Shown here: one piece after another, positions 52,431 through 61,564 of the stretch
Layout: each line of letters begins with the position of its first letter
Numbering within the stretch: the first letter of the stretch is position 1
From: CAIZGX01 sp044349305
GTDB lineage: Bacteria > Bacteroidota > Bacteroidia > Flavobacteriales_D > Sanyastnellaceae
NCBI GenBank assembly: GCA_044349305.1
Contig: JBIKRF010000001.1
Location: 27,741 to 91,740, forward strand
Direction: 5' to 3'
DNA length: 64,000 nucleotides
Notes under the pieces: model-generated
Databases searched by the model: none
Seen by the model: only the letters and a program-made list of their open reading frames with translations
What the model was told of the DNA's origin: nothing
Program-made: the position numbers and the translations under genes

Positions 52431-53206
52431 TGAAGAGATTTATTCTTTACATCGGTGCAGTCGCATTGTTCGGGGCTTGCCAGTCGCCTCAACAGCCTGC
52501 TGAAAATCAGGCCCCCGCTGCAGCCGAGCAGAAGGTTTCCGAATTGCAAAGCACAACAAATCAGGTTGAAATCTCCAAGTCGATTTTGCTTGGAAAATTT
52601 TCACCTTCAGAAACGAAAGGGTTTGTGGCAGTCCCATCGGAATATTGCTCGAAGCCCATGCATATTCAAGAGGAAGTATTGAATGCTTATTTGAAAATGC
52701 GCAATGCTGCTTTGGCTGAAGGAATTAACTTGACTATTATTTCTGGAACAAGAACTTTTTATGATCAAAAGGGCATTTGGGAAAGGAAGTGGGAAATTAA
52801 CGCTGCTGAAACGAAAGATTCGATGGCTATAGCGAATAAAATTTTGCTCTTCAGCTCGATGCCGGGAACTTCACGTCATCATTGGGGAACAGACATCGAT
52901 TTGAATTCTTTGGAAGATGTGTATTTTCAATCGGGAGTTGGCTTGAAGATTTACAATTGGCTCAATGCTCACGCCGGAGAATTTGGCTTTTGTCAAGTGT
53001 ATTCCGATAAAGTGGCTACGAATCGAACAGGCTACAGCATGGAGAAATGGCACTGGTCTTACATGCCGCTTTCTTCAAAATATTTAGCTGCCTACATTTC
53101 AACAATTACTTATTCCGACATCAAAGGATTCAAAGGTGATAACTTACCACAACGCTTGGGAGTTATTCAGAATTATGTTCAAGGCATTAGTCGATTATGT
53201 CAATAA
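52430..53206 (+). CDS. VanY-like D-Ala-D-Ala carboxypeptidase lipoprotein
   Basis: A 258-residue lipoprotein with a lipobox FGACQ near residue 18 after a short signal. The catalytic LAS/VanY zinc motif is present: ISGTRTFYDQKGIW near 105, PGTSRHHWGTDIDLN near 144-158 (His and Asp ligands) and EKWHWSY near 204. The enzyme trims peptidoglycan stem peptides in the periplasm. It is coupled to the SH3-like lipoprotein and ends 7 bp before a string of mini-hairpins at 53213. Confidence 0.85.
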   Translation: MKRFILYIGAVALFGACQSPQQPAENQAPAAAEQKVSELQSTTNQVEISKSILLGKFSPSETKGFVAVPSEYCSKPMHIQEEVLNAYLKMRNAALAEGINLTIISGTRTFYDQKGIWERKWEINAAETKDSMAIANKILLFSSMPGTSRHHWGTDIDLNSLEDVYFQSGVGLKIYNWLNAHAGEFGFCQVYSDKVATNRTGYSMEKWHWSYMPLSSKYLAAYISTITYSDIKGFKGDNLPQRLGVIQNYVQGISRLCQ

Positions 53207-53212
53207 TCTCCT

Positions 53213-53276
53213 GCTCGTAGGGCGAATGTGCAAGCACGAATGCCCGTTGGGCGAATGCTTCGCGAATGTCTTCGAC
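53213..53276. repeat. String of mini-hairpins downstream of vanY-like gene
   Basis: GCTCgtaGGGC (53213, one G-T pair), GTGCaaGCAC (53228), GCCCgttGGGC (53242), GCttcGC (53257) and GTCttcGAC (53268-53276), each separated by gaat. The last units lead directly into the 91-bp repeat. Confidence 0.7.
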
Positions 53277-53352
53277 GATTTTTATTACTCGCGTAGCGAT
53301 TAATTGCAGCGCAATTGATCACGAAGTGATTGATCGAAATGAAATTTCGATT
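53262..53352 (+). repeat. 91-bp dispersed repeat, copy 1
   Basis: Matches 58261-58351 at 89 of 91 positions, same orientation. It contains TCGCgtaGCGA (53289), AATTGCagcGCAATT (53302), ATCACgaaGTGAT (53318) and ATCGAAATgaaATTTCGAT (53333-53351). It reaches the metF stop codon on the minus strand. Confidence 0.9.
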
Positions 53353-54304
53353 AAAACACTGCTTTCGCAATGGATGAAATCGCTCGGACCTTTCCCATCG
53401 TATAATAATGCAAACATGGAACACCGGCTGCCTTCAATTCTTTCGATTGTTCAATGCACCACGCTATTCCAATTTCTTGAATCTCTTCTTTGTTCTTCGC
53501 ACGCAAAACTTGTTCTGTTAATTCTTGTGGAATATCTATGTGGAAGTGATGCGGTAAAATGTTCAATTGAGACAAGGTACTGAGCGGCTTTAATCCCGGA
53601 ATAATAGGAACAGTTATACCAGCAGCGAGACAATCTTCGACGAAGGAGAAATATTTCTTGTTGTCGAAAAACATTTGCGTGACAATGTACTCAGCACCTG
53701 CATCTACCTTCTGTTTCAGGTAACTCAAGTCCATTTGCTGATTCGGAGATTCGAAATGTTTTTCTGGATATCCCGCTACACCAATGCAGAAATTCGTGTG
53801 TTGAACATTGCTCAAATCAGGATCTAAATACTTCCCCTTGTTCATGTTCACCACCTGCTGAACCAATTCTTTTGCATAGCGATTACCATCAACCTCAGGA
53901 ACAAATCGGCCTTCACTTTTTATAGCGTCTCCGCGAAGTAACAGCACATTGTCAATGCCCAAGAAATGCAAATCAATCAAAGCATCTTCCGTGTCTTGCT
54001 TCGAGAATCCGCCGCAGATAATGTGAGGTATCGTATCAATCTGATATTTATTCAGGAGCGCTGCGCAAATGCCCACTGTTCCCGGACGTTTGCGCACAGT
54101 ATGCTTCTTCAATAAACCATTGCCGGCATCGCGAAAGACATATTCTTCGCGGTGATAGGTAACATCTACAAACGCAGGTTCGAACTGAATAAGTTCATTC
54201 ATAGTTGTGTAGATTTCCTGAATGTTATCGCCTTTCAGTGGCGGTAAAATTTCAATGCTGAACAACGTTCGTTTAGCTTCTTCTAAATGCTGAATGACTT
54301 TCAT
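53351..54304 (-). CDS. metF: Methylenetetrahydrofolate reductase MetF
   Basis: About 317 residues from the ATG at 54304, which starts MKVIQHLEEAKRTLFSIEIL; the frame extends to 54346 with unrelated sequence. It is a TIM-barrel flavoenzyme: SIEILPPLKG near residue 15, FVDVTYHREE near 45, LLRGD near 120, FCIGVAGYPEKHFESPN near 170 and YIVTQMFFDNKKY near 200. It reduces 5,10-methylene-THF to 5-methyl-THF, the methyl donor for MetH. It is the last gene of the met operon, 1 bp after metH. Confidence 0.93.
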   Translation of the reverse strand: MKVIQHLEEAKRTLFSIEILPPLKGDNIQEIYTTMNELIQFEPAFVDVTYHREEYVFRDAGNGLLKKHTVRKRPGTVGICAALLNKYQIDTIPHIICGGFSKQDTEDALIDLHFLGIDNVLLLRGDAIKSEGRFVPEVDGNRYAKELVQQVVNMNKGKYLDPDLSNVQHTNFCIGVAGYPEKHFESPNQQMDLSYLKQKVDAGAEYIVTQMFFDNKKYFSFVEDCLAAGITVPIIPGLKPLSTLSQLNILPHHFHIDIPQELTEQVLRAKNKEEIQEIGIAWCIEQSKELKAAGVPCLHYYTMGKVRAISSIAKAVF

Positions 54305-54305
54305 A

Positions 54306-56969
54306 CTAAAACAATAAGTGTGATAATATTTTCTTTGCTTCATCAAGTGAAACTCCCCTGCGTACAGCGTAGTCTTCTACTTGATCCATTTCTATTTTTC
54401 CAATGCCGAAGTATTTGCTTTCCGGATGACCAATGAAATAGCCACTCACAGAGGAGGCTGGCAACATAGCCAACGACTCGGTTAAGGAGATGCCAATTTC
54501 ATTTTCAACATTCAATAACTTCCAGATGGTTCGTTTTTCTTCGTGGTCTGGACAAGCAGGATAACCAGGTGCCGGACGAATGCCTTTGTACTTTTCAGAA
54601 ATCAATTCTGAATTCGACAATTGCTCGTCTGCGGCAAACCCCCAATATTCTTTTCGAACTTTTTCGTGAAGCAATTCGGCTGTGGCTTCGGCCAGACGAT
54701 CGGCAATGGCCTTGACTAAAATGGCGTGATAGTCGTTTTGTTCTTCTTGAAATTGCTTCGCAATGTCCTCCGCCCAATGTCCGGTCGTAACGGCGAAACA
54801 CCCCATGTAATCTTGAACATCTTCCGAAATATAATCGGCTAACGCGAAATTCGGAACGCCTTGCGCTTTCTCGGTTTGCTGACGAAGGGTAATGAATGTT
54901 ACGTCTTCCTTGCAGCTCGAATATTCTTTCGAATACACTTCAATATCGTCGTTATTTTTTCTTTTAGCTGGAAATAAACCGAACGTTCCTAAGGTTGAAC
55001 GGTTTTCTTCAATCCATGAATTCAAAACGTCTTGCGCATCCTTGAAGAGAATAGTGGATTGCTCACCTACAACTTCATCTTTAAATATTTCCGGAAACTT
55101 TCCGGCCAATTGCCACGCTTGAAAGAAGGGCGTCCAGTCGATGTATGGCGCTACTTCCTTCAAACTAAATTTAACTTTATGTACACCTAATTTTTTAGGT
55201 TGAAAAGGAACGTGTGTTACTGTCGGTTGGAAAGCATTGCTGCGCGCTGTGTTCAGAGACACACGTCTTTTCTCTCGCTGATGCGTTTCGTAGTTTTCGC
55301 GAACGCGAGCGTAATCTGTTTTTATTTGTTGAAGGAAAGCCTCGCTTTCTTCTTTGTTGAAGAGACTGCGCACAGCGGGAACCACCTTGCTGGCATCGTT
55401 CACGTGAATGACAGGGACGTGTGTGCGCGGTTCAATCTTCACAGCGGTGTGCACGCGCGAAGTGGTAGCACCTCCAATAAGAATTGGGAAGTTTAATTTT
55501 CTTCTTGAAAGGTCTTCGGCTAAGTCGCACATGATTTCTAGGGAAGGGGTAATGAGTCCGCTTAGCCCAATGGCATCGGCGTTTTCGCGAATAGCTGTTT
55601 CAATAATCACTTCGTTCGGAACCATGACTCCTAGATCAACAATGTCATAACCGTTGCACGCCAAGACAATGCTCACGATGTTTTTTCCAATATCATGAAC
55701 GTCTCCTTTCACAGTGGCAAGAACAATTTTTTTCTTGGCTTGGGCTTGAAGTGGGTTGCGTTCTTTTTCAGCTAGCAATTGTGGTTCAAGCACAGCTACT
55801 GCGGCTTTCATGACACGCGCACTTTTTACCACTTGCGGCAAGAACATTTTTCCGCTACCGAAATAATCGCCAACGATGTTCATTCCGTCCATGAGCGGAC
55901 CTTCAATAATGGAGAGCGGAGTAGGGTAGTGAAGCAACGCTTCCTTCACATCTGCTTCAATGTGCTCGGTTATTCCGTGCACAAGCGCATGCGAAAGTCT
56001 TTTCTGAAGCGACTCGTTTCTCCACGCCGCAACGGTTTCAATTTTATTTTTTTGTGAATTGAATTGTTGTGCTATTTCAAGAAGAGCCTCGGTTGCATTT
56101 TCAGTTCGATTGAAAATGACATCTTCCACCTTCAACATTAAATTTTTATCTACCTCTTCGTAAACCGCGAGCTGTGCGGTATTCACGAGGCCCATGTCCA
56201 TTCCTGCTTTCACTCCGTGATAGAGAAAGGAAGCGTGCATGGCTTCGCGCACAACGTTATTTCCGCGAAACGAAAAGGATACATTCGAAACTCCTCCGCT
56301 TACTTTGGCGTGAGGAAGGTTAGCTTTAATCCAGGTTGTTGCTGCGAAAAAATCAATGGCGTAGCGCTTGTGCTCGTCGAGCCCTGTACCAATTGGAAAG
56401 ATATTCGGATCGAAAATAATGTTGTGCGGTGGGAAGTTCACTTGTTCGGTGAGCACACGATAAGCGCGTTCGCAGATAGCTGTTCTTCGTTCAAACGTAT
56501 CTGCTTGTCCGTGTTCATCGAAGGCCATAACAACAACAGCAGCACCGTATTTGCGCGTGAGCTTAGCACGTTCAATAAACAGTTCGTCGCCATCTTTTAA
56601 GCTTAGCGAATTCACAATACATTTCCCTTGTGCACATTGTAGTCCAGCTTCAATAATTTCCCATTTCGAAGAATCGATCATAAGCGGAACCCTTGAAATA
56701 TCGGGCTCTGCGGCTAAAAGATTCAGGAAGGTGCGCATGGCTTCAACGCCGTCGATGAGCGCGTCGTCCATGTTAATGTCAAGGATGACCGATCCGCTTT
56801 CGACTTGTTCGCGCGCAATGGCAATGGCCTTGACATAGTCTTTTTCTTGAATGGCTCTTTTGAATTGAATGGAGCCTGCGACGTTGGTTCGTTCTCCAAT
56901 GTTAATGAAATTGGCTTGCGATTCAATGCGAACCACTTCGAGTCCAGAGAGGAAGAGTGTGTTAGTCAT
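54306..56969 (-). CDS. metH: Methionine synthase MetH, C-terminal subunit
   Basis: About 887 residues from the ATG at 56969; the longer frame reads through the other metH gene. Domains in order: pterin-binding (FINIGERTNVAGS near 22), a cap, B12-binding with DVHDIGKN (the His that ligates cobalt) near 450 and GLITPS, IGGATTSRVHTA, then the AdoMet activation domain with RPAPGYPACPDHEEKRTIW near 820. It transfers the methyl group from methyl-THF through cobalamin to homocysteine held by the partner subunit. Splitting from the homocysteine domain is seen in several Bacteroidota. The start overlaps the upstream metH gene by 8 bp. Confidence 0.93.
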   Translation of the reverse strand: MTNTLFLSGLEVVRIESQANFINIGERTNVAGSIQFKRAIQEKDYVKAIAIAREQVESGSVILDINMDDALIDGVEAMRTFLNLLAAEPDISRVPLMIDSSKWEIIEAGLQCAQGKCIVNSLSLKDGDELFIERAKLTRKYGAAVVVMAFDEHGQADTFERRTAICERAYRVLTEQVNFPPHNIIFDPNIFPIGTGLDEHKRYAIDFFAATTWIKANLPHAKVSGGVSNVSFSFRGNNVVREAMHASFLYHGVKAGMDMGLVNTAQLAVYEEVDKNLMLKVEDVIFNRTENATEALLEIAQQFNSQKNKIETVAAWRNESLQKRLSHALVHGITEHIEADVKEALLHYPTPLSIIEGPLMDGMNIVGDYFGSGKMFLPQVVKSARVMKAAVAVLEPQLLAEKERNPLQAQAKKKIVLATVKGDVHDIGKNIVSIVLACNGYDIVDLGVMVPNEVIIETAIRENADAIGLSGLITPSLEIMCDLAEDLSRRKLNFPILIGGATTSRVHTAVKIEPRTHVPVIHVNDASKVVPAVRSLFNKEESEAFLQQIKTDYARVRENYETHQREKRRVSLNTARSNAFQPTVTHVPFQPKKLGVHKVKFSLKEVAPYIDWTPFFQAWQLAGKFPEIFKDEVVGEQSTILFKDAQDVLNSWIEENRSTLGTFGLFPAKRKNNDDIEVYSKEYSSCKEDVTFITLRQQTEKAQGVPNFALADYISEDVQDYMGCFAVTTGHWAEDIAKQFQEEQNDYHAILVKAIADRLAEATAELLHEKVRKEYWGFAADEQLSNSELISEKYKGIRPAPGYPACPDHEEKRTIWKLLNVENEIGISLTESLAMLPASSVSGYFIGHPESKYFGIGKIEMDQVEDYAVRRGVSLDEAKKILSHLLF

Positions 56970-57978
56970 TGTTCGAATGGGTATGAATGAGTGAGTGCAA
57001 TGCTTGAATGTGTGCAGGCGATGTGCCGCAGCATCCGCCAATGATGCGGAGTTCAGGTTGATTCAAGAACGGTTGAATTTTATCGCGAAAGGTTTCTGCG
57101 CTTTCGTCGTATCCGCCCATGGCATTGGGTAAACCTGCATTCGGATAGGCACTTAAGTGCGCATTTGTGAAAGACTTCAAAGCCAAAACTTGCGGAAGTA
57201 ATTGCTCTGCGCCCAAAGCGCAATTGAATCCAATGCTGAACAACGGAACGTGTTCCAACGATACGGCAAATGCCGCAGCGGTTTGTCCGCTCAGCGTTCT
57301 TCCAGCTAAATCGGTAATTGTTCCGCTGGCCATGATGGCTATGTCGCCATTCGGATTTTCTTTGGTTATGGCTGAAAGGTTTCGGTCTTCAAGCACATCG
57401 AGAATGGCGTGGAATGCGGCTTTCGCGTTAAGTGTATCGAAGATGGTTTCAACCAACAAAGCATCAACACCACCGTCGAGAAGTCCTTCCACTTGTTCGC
57501 GGTAGGCGCTTTTAAGTTCGTTGTAATTCACAGCGCGAAACTCGGGGCGTTCAACATTTGGGGAGAGAGAACATGTTTTCGAAGTAGGACCTATGGCTCC
57601 AGCGACGAAGGCAGGCAAGGCCTCTGGATGTTCTTGTTGGAATTTGTTTCGAGCATTTACTGCCACTTTCGCTGCAGCGACATTGAGATCGTATGCGATG
57701 TGCGTGAGACCGTAATCGTCGAGAGAAATGCGTTGCGCGTTGAAGGTGTTGGTTTCAATGATGTTCGCGCCAGCCTCGAGGTAGTTGAGGTGAATGCGTT
57801 CAATGAAATGCGGACGTGTGATGCACAGCAGGTCGTTGTTGCCTTTCAGTGAGGAAGGGTGATCTTTAAAATCATCTCCGCGGTAATCTTCTTCTTGTAA
57901 ATTCAACAATTGAATTTGAGTACCCATGGCACCGTCGAGAAGTAAAATGTGTTTTGAAATTTCGTCTTGTATTCCCAT
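56962..57978 (-). CDS. metH: Methionine synthase MetH, N-terminal homocysteine domain
   Basis: About 338 residues from the ATG at 57978. The frame to 58065 would start inside the SAM riboswitch and is rejected. It carries the homocysteine methyltransferase barrel: LLLDGAMGTQIQ near residue 11, ETNTFNAQR near 71, MASGTITDLAGRTLSG, SIGFNCALGAEQL (first Cys ligand) near 242 and IIGGCCGTSPAHI (last Cys pair) near 312, which bind zinc. It activates homocysteine. The riboswitch begins 47 bp upstream and the next gene overlaps by 8 bp. Confidence 0.93.
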   Translation of the reverse strand: MGIQDEISKHILLLDGAMGTQIQLLNLQEEDYRGDDFKDHPSSLKGNNDLLCITRPHFIERIHLNYLEAGANIIETNTFNAQRISLDDYGLTHIAYDLNVAAAKVAVNARNKFQQEHPEALPAFVAGAIGPTSKTCSLSPNVERPEFRAVNYNELKSAYREQVEGLLDGGVDALLVETIFDTLNAKAAFHAILDVLEDRNLSAITKENPNGDIAIMASGTITDLAGRTLSGQTAAAFAVSLEHVPLFSIGFNCALGAEQLLPQVLALKSFTNAHLSAYPNAGLPNAMGGYDESAETFRDKIQPFLNQPELRIIGGCCGTSPAHIQALHSLIHTHSNND

Positions 57979-58024
57979 AGCATGTATTGCACTGCCCAAT
58001 GGGACGGAAGTGAAAACTTCCTTT

Positions 58025-58125
58025 CTTATCTCCCCTCGAAGCTGTTTCGAGGTAGGAATTGGCACCCTGCTTTACCGGGTTGCCAAGACATCTAAGGGCC
58101 TATTCCCTCCGTCTTTCTGGATAAG
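58025..58125 (-). promoter_or_regulatory. SAM-I (S-box) riboswitch
   Basis: On the minus strand the leader starts with CTTATC and ends with GATAAG (P1). In between lie the kink-turn region (AGAAAGACGGAGGGA), AGGCCC, GATGTCTTGGCAACC, GGTGCCAATTCC and the stable P4 hairpin CCTCGAA-ACAGC-TTCGAGG. These match the S-box consensus in order and spacing. A further hairpin GGAAGT-tttc-ACTTCC (58021-58006) lies just after P1 and could be the expression platform; it has no T-run, so control may be translational. It regulates metH-metH-metF by S-adenosylmethionine. Confidence 0.9.
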
Positions 58126-58202
58126 TGCGGTGCGAATATAGGATAGAATGTGTAAAACACGAATGCTTTTAAGAGAAGTTAAGAGATGGGAAGAGATGGG
58201 AG

Positions 58203-58232
58203 GAGAGGGGAAGAGAGGGGAAGAGAGGGGAA
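58203..58232. repeat. Three 10-bp GAGAGGGGAA repeats
   Basis: Exact tandem copies of GAGAGGGGAA within a longer purine-only run (58163-58236). Similar purine tracts with AAGTTAAGAG occur near 59430 and 63751. Confidence 0.7.
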
Positions 58233-58260
58233 GAATGTTGCGATTTGACGAATTCTTTCG

Positions 58261-58351
58261 GCGAATGTCTTCGACGTTTTTTATTACTCGCGTAGCGATT
58301 GATTGCAGCGCAATTGATCACGAAGTGATTGATCGAAATGAAATTTCGATT
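58261..58351 (+). repeat. 91-bp dispersed repeat, copy 2
   Basis: Same sequence as 53262-53352 with two substitutions. Together with copy 1 it brackets the metF-metH-metH operon and its riboswitch in direct orientation. It ends 41 bp before the pirin ATG. Confidence 0.9.
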
Positions 58352-58392
58352 GTGAATGTGCATTCTTGTTAAATTCGCTTAAACTCAAGAAA

Positions 58393-59385
58393 ATGGACAG
58401 AAAGAAATTCATCGTCAGCACGGCGCTAGCAGCGGTAGGTGCTTTTTTTGTTTCGAAAATTAGTGGGGTAGATGGGAAGAGTGAGAATGGGAAACAGAAT
58501 GAAAATGAGACTTCTGGATTAAGAGGGGTGGAAGGAGTGTTCTCTCCGACAAACCGACACATGGTTGGAAATGGATTTAAAGTGATGAATTTTTATCCGA
58601 ATGGAAAGGGGTTCGAAGAACGCATGTCGCCATTCTTTTTGTTAGACTTCAACGCGGAAGTTGATTTTCCTCCTTCGGAAATTTCACAAGGTGTGGGTGT
58701 TCATCCGCATAGAGGAATTGAGACGGTGACTTTTGCATACAAAGGTTCTGTTGAACATCACGACAGCAAAGGGAATCACGGAATTATTGGTCCCGGAGAT
58801 ATTCAATGGATGACAGCCGGAGGTGGAGTGCTTCACAAAGAATATCACGAACAAACCTTCAATCGTTCGGGTGGTGCGTTTGAAATGATTCAGTTGTGGA
58901 TTAACCTTCCGAAGAAACACAAGTTTGCTCCAGCGAAATACCAGAGCATTGTTCATTCCGACAAACCGAAATTTGCGTTGGCTAACAATGGCGGTGAAGT
59001 TCATGTCGTTTCTGGAGAATACAAAGGGGTTAACGGAATTGCTTCAACCTTTTCACCCATTCACATGTACGATGTGCATTTGAACGAAGGTGGGTTTGTC
59101 GATTTCGAATTACCTGCGAATTATAATTCAGGATTGTTGTTGGTAGACGGTGAGTTGGAGGTGAATGGAACATCTGTGACAGAGAACTATTACTTGCAGT
59201 TCAAAAATGAAGCAGGAGCTATTCACATTTCAGCAAAGAAAAAATCAATCATCCTTGTCCTCAGCGGAGAGCCGCTGAACGAACCATATGTAGCCTATGG
59301 ACCATTCGTAATGAACACCGAACAAGAGATCCGCGAAGCGATTGAAGATTATAACGCTGGGAAGTTTGGGTTTTTGAAGGATTGA
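58393..59385 (+). CDS. Exported pirin-family protein
   Basis: About 330 residues from the ATG at 58393. An N-terminal segment (FIVSTALAAVGAFFVSKISG) acts as a signal anchor, which is unusual for pirins. The cupin part has the pirin motifs VGVHPHRGIETVTFAYKGSV near residue 102 and GDIQWMTAGGGVLHKE near 134, with His ligands for iron. Pirins are quercetinase-like or redox-sensing cupins. A C-terminal pirin_C domain is present. The hairpin TTGCgaaGCAA starts right after the stop codon. Confidence 0.85.
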   Translation: MDRKKFIVSTALAAVGAFFVSKISGVDGKSENGKQNENETSGLRGVEGVFSPTNRHMVGNGFKVMNFYPNGKGFEERMSPFFLLDFNAEVDFPPSEISQGVGVHPHRGIETVTFAYKGSVEHHDSKGNHGIIGPGDIQWMTAGGGVLHKEYHEQTFNRSGGAFEMIQLWINLPKKHKFAPAKYQSIVHSDKPKFALANNGGEVHVVSGEYKGVNGIASTFSPIHMYDVHLNEGGFVDFELPANYNSGLLLVDGELEVNGTSVTENYYLQFKNEAGAIHISAKKKSIILVLSGEPLNEPYVAYGPFVMNTEQEIREAIEDYNAGKFGFLKD

Positions 59386-59412
59386 TTGCGAAGCAACTAA
59401 TGTGCATTGCAC
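59386..59412. repeat. Mini-hairpin pair after pirin stop
   Basis: TTGCgaaGCAA at 59386-59396 begins directly after the TGA stop, and GTGCattGCAC lies at 59402-59412. The first contains GCGAAGC, a known very stable DNA mini-hairpin. Confidence 0.75.
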
Positions 59413-59434
59413 GAATGCTTCTTTAAAGGTTAAG

Positions 59435-59482
59435 AAAAGTTAAGAGAGGGTAAGAAAAGGGAAGATTTAAAAACGAAGTTCC
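59435..59482 (+). repeat. 48-bp purine-rich repeat, copy 1
   Basis: Matches 63817-63863 with two substitutions and one indel. It ends in AACGAAGTTCC, the same AAC-nnn-GTT word as in the 14-bp array. The second copy lies just outside the IS end at 63874. Confidence 0.75.
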
Positions 59483-59513
59483 AATTATGAAATAGGAATT
59501 ACGCAGTAGGAAT

Positions 59514-59612
59514 AAAACCGAAGGTTTTCCAATAACGTAGTTAAAGGTTCCAATTACATAGTAGGAATTATGAATCCCGATAGCTATCGGGAGGAATAAA
59601 ACCGAAGGTTTT
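59514..59612. repeat. Two AAAACCgaaGGTTTT hairpins and a 16-bp palindrome
   Basis: AAAACC-GAA-GGTTTT occurs at 59514-59528 and again at 59598-59612. The perfect palindrome CCCGATAGCTATCGGG lies between them at 59576-59591. Both hairpins have a C(GAA)G loop. Confidence 0.8.
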
Positions 59613-59637
59613 CCCACTTCTTCATCAGATCAATGAC

Positions 59638-61368
59638 TCAGATTAGAGATTTTAGTTGAGGTATATTCTTTTCTAAAATCGTTCTAATGAGTTCTTTTGA
59701 AATAGGTTTCGCGATGTAGTCATTCATCCCGGCCTCGAGGCAGCGTTCTTTTTCCCCTTCAGTAACACTCGCAGTGCACGCAATAATCGGAAGGTCGTAA
59801 TTCAACGCTCTAATGTTCTTAGTCGTTTCCCTTCCGTCCATTTCAGGCATTTGAATGTCCATAATTATAAAATCTGGATGTATGTTTTTCAATAATTCCA
59901 ATGCAGCGAATCCGTCCGCAGCCTCGTGAATAGTTAAACCTGGATAAACTTGTTGAAGCATAACCTTCAAAAGCAGCAGATTTAGAACATTATCATCTAC
60001 GATTAGCGTGCACAACTGTTCATTTGTTCTTGACTCAACTTTTGGGATCGTTATCTCTTCAATTTTTAACTCCTTTGTGTTGTACTCACAAGTGTCCAAC
60101 TCCATGTCGAAATAGAAAAGACTTCCATTCTCTGGACTCGAATCGCAGATAATTTTACTGTCCATAAGATCAAGAATACCATTTGATATAACTAGACCTA
60201 GACCAGAGCCTCCATATTTTTTAGAGGTGGAATTATCACCTTGATGAAACACTGAGAATATATTCTTTTGTTGTTCAGCCGAAATGCCTATTCCCGAGTC
60301 TTGCACAGAAAAGCGTATGTCAACTTTATTTTCAAACTCACCAAGTTTTTCCAGCGAGAGTCGAACGAATCCACGTTCGGTAAATTTTATACCATTGGAA
60401 ACTAAGTTCACGAGCACCTGACGAATGCGTGTCTCATCAATTAGCACGAAGACTGACTCCCCAATGTCTATTCTTAATTCTAAGTTTATGTTCTTTGCCT
60501 TTGCAAGCGGCATGAGAGTCTTGTGCACGCTATTCGTGAGTTCAAAAAGATTTGTTCTTTCCCGAAGGAGTTCTACTTTTCCAGCTTCAATTTTGGTGAA
60601 GTCAAGAATTTGGTTCACAAGCTCAAAAAGAAAATTAGCAGAATCGTTAAGGCTATTGACAAAGACTTTTTGGTCTTCATCGAGAGAAGTGCTTTTAAGT
60701 AATTCGCTGAATCCAATGACACTGTTTATAGGTGTCCTAATCTCATGGGAAATATTAGCTAGGAATTGAGATTTAGCTTGACTAGCAGCGTTGGCGGCCT
60801 CCGTTTTTTCAATGAGCTCAATATTTTGATTGTTTCGTCGAATAACAGAGGCGATGTTGTTAGATAAAATTTGAAGAAGGTTTCGAGCATTGTCGTTCCA
60901 TTCAATTTTTTCTTCAACAGCATCGAATCCTATAAAACCAAAAAGAAAGTTTTCTTCAATTACAGGTAAAACAAGTAAAGACTGAATGCCTTGGGGTTCT
61001 AAAATTTCTTTCTCCGGACCCCAAGATTCATCGAGTTCATTCAAATCGCGAATGTAAATTTCGTCTCCTCTCAACATGGTGTTCATCCAATTGGGTAAAA
61101 TTTCAATTGGAATATCTTGAAGTTCTGTAATTTGAGGAGTTACTCCAGCTTTGCACCATTCGTTAGTATTTGAACAGGTGGAAGCTTGGTAATCAAATGC
61201 AAAATAGTAGACACGATCAACCTCTGAGAAAACACCCATTTTCATAAGAACATGATCTAATGTTTGAGATAGATTCTCGGAATTAGATTGAATGATTTCT
61301 GAGGTACATGCAGTTAGCAGGCTACTGAATTCATTGTAGTACGAAACATCGTTGTGGTTTCTTTTCAT
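59638..61368 (-). CDS. Hybrid sensor histidine kinase / response regulator
   Basis: A 576-residue cytoplasmic kinase. A GAF-like sensor occupies about residues 20-180, followed by HisKA with the phosphoacceptor FLANISHEIRTPINSVIGF near 205, then HATPase_c with LVNLVSNGIKFTERGF and a GGSGLGLVIS G box near 385. The C-terminal receiver domain has DDNVLN and IIMDIQMPEMDG, with the phosphorylated Asp near 500. No transmembrane segment is present. The signal and output gene are unknown. Confidence 0.9.
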   Translation of the reverse strand: MKRNHNDVSYYNEFSSLLTACTSEIIQSNSENLSQTLDHVLMKMGVFSEVDRVYYFAFDYQASTCSNTNEWCKAGVTPQITELQDIPIEILPNWMNTMLRGDEIYIRDLNELDESWGPEKEILEPQGIQSLLVLPVIEENFLFGFIGFDAVEEKIEWNDNARNLLQILSNNIASVIRRNNQNIELIEKTEAANAASQAKSQFLANISHEIRTPINSVIGFSELLKSTSLDEDQKVFVNSLNDSANFLFELVNQILDFTKIEAGKVELLRERTNLFELTNSVHKTLMPLAKAKNINLELRIDIGESVFVLIDETRIRQVLVNLVSNGIKFTERGFVRLSLEKLGEFENKVDIRFSVQDSGIGISAEQQKNIFSVFHQGDNSTSKKYGGSGLGLVISNGILDLMDSKIICDSSPENGSLFYFDMELDTCEYNTKELKIEEITIPKVESRTNEQLCTLIVDDNVLNLLLLKVMLQQVYPGLTIHEAADGFAALELLKNIHPDFIIMDIQMPEMDGRETTKNIRALNYDLPIIACTASVTEGEKERCLEAGMNDYIAKPISKELIRTILEKNIPQLKSLI

Positions 61369-61564
61369 ATTCTGTTCTATCGAGGTTTCATAAAAGTATA
61401 ATTTTTTCTTTTAAGCAAGGTATCGTTTTGTATTTTTATTCTGACTTTCAGCAAGAACATAAGCAATTTCGGTTTGCAGCTGTGGAAGATGTGTTCAATG
61501 TGTTAGTTGTTCATTCTGAGAAACATACGTTTGAACATTTAGATTGGTTTTTTGTTTTAAACCG

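Noticed and set aside
57978..58065. Longer start for the first metH gene
   Set aside because: The extension lies inside the SAM riboswitch.
58148..58372. 74-residue plus-strand protein
   Set aside because: It is made of purine repeats and the 91-bp repeat and has no family character.
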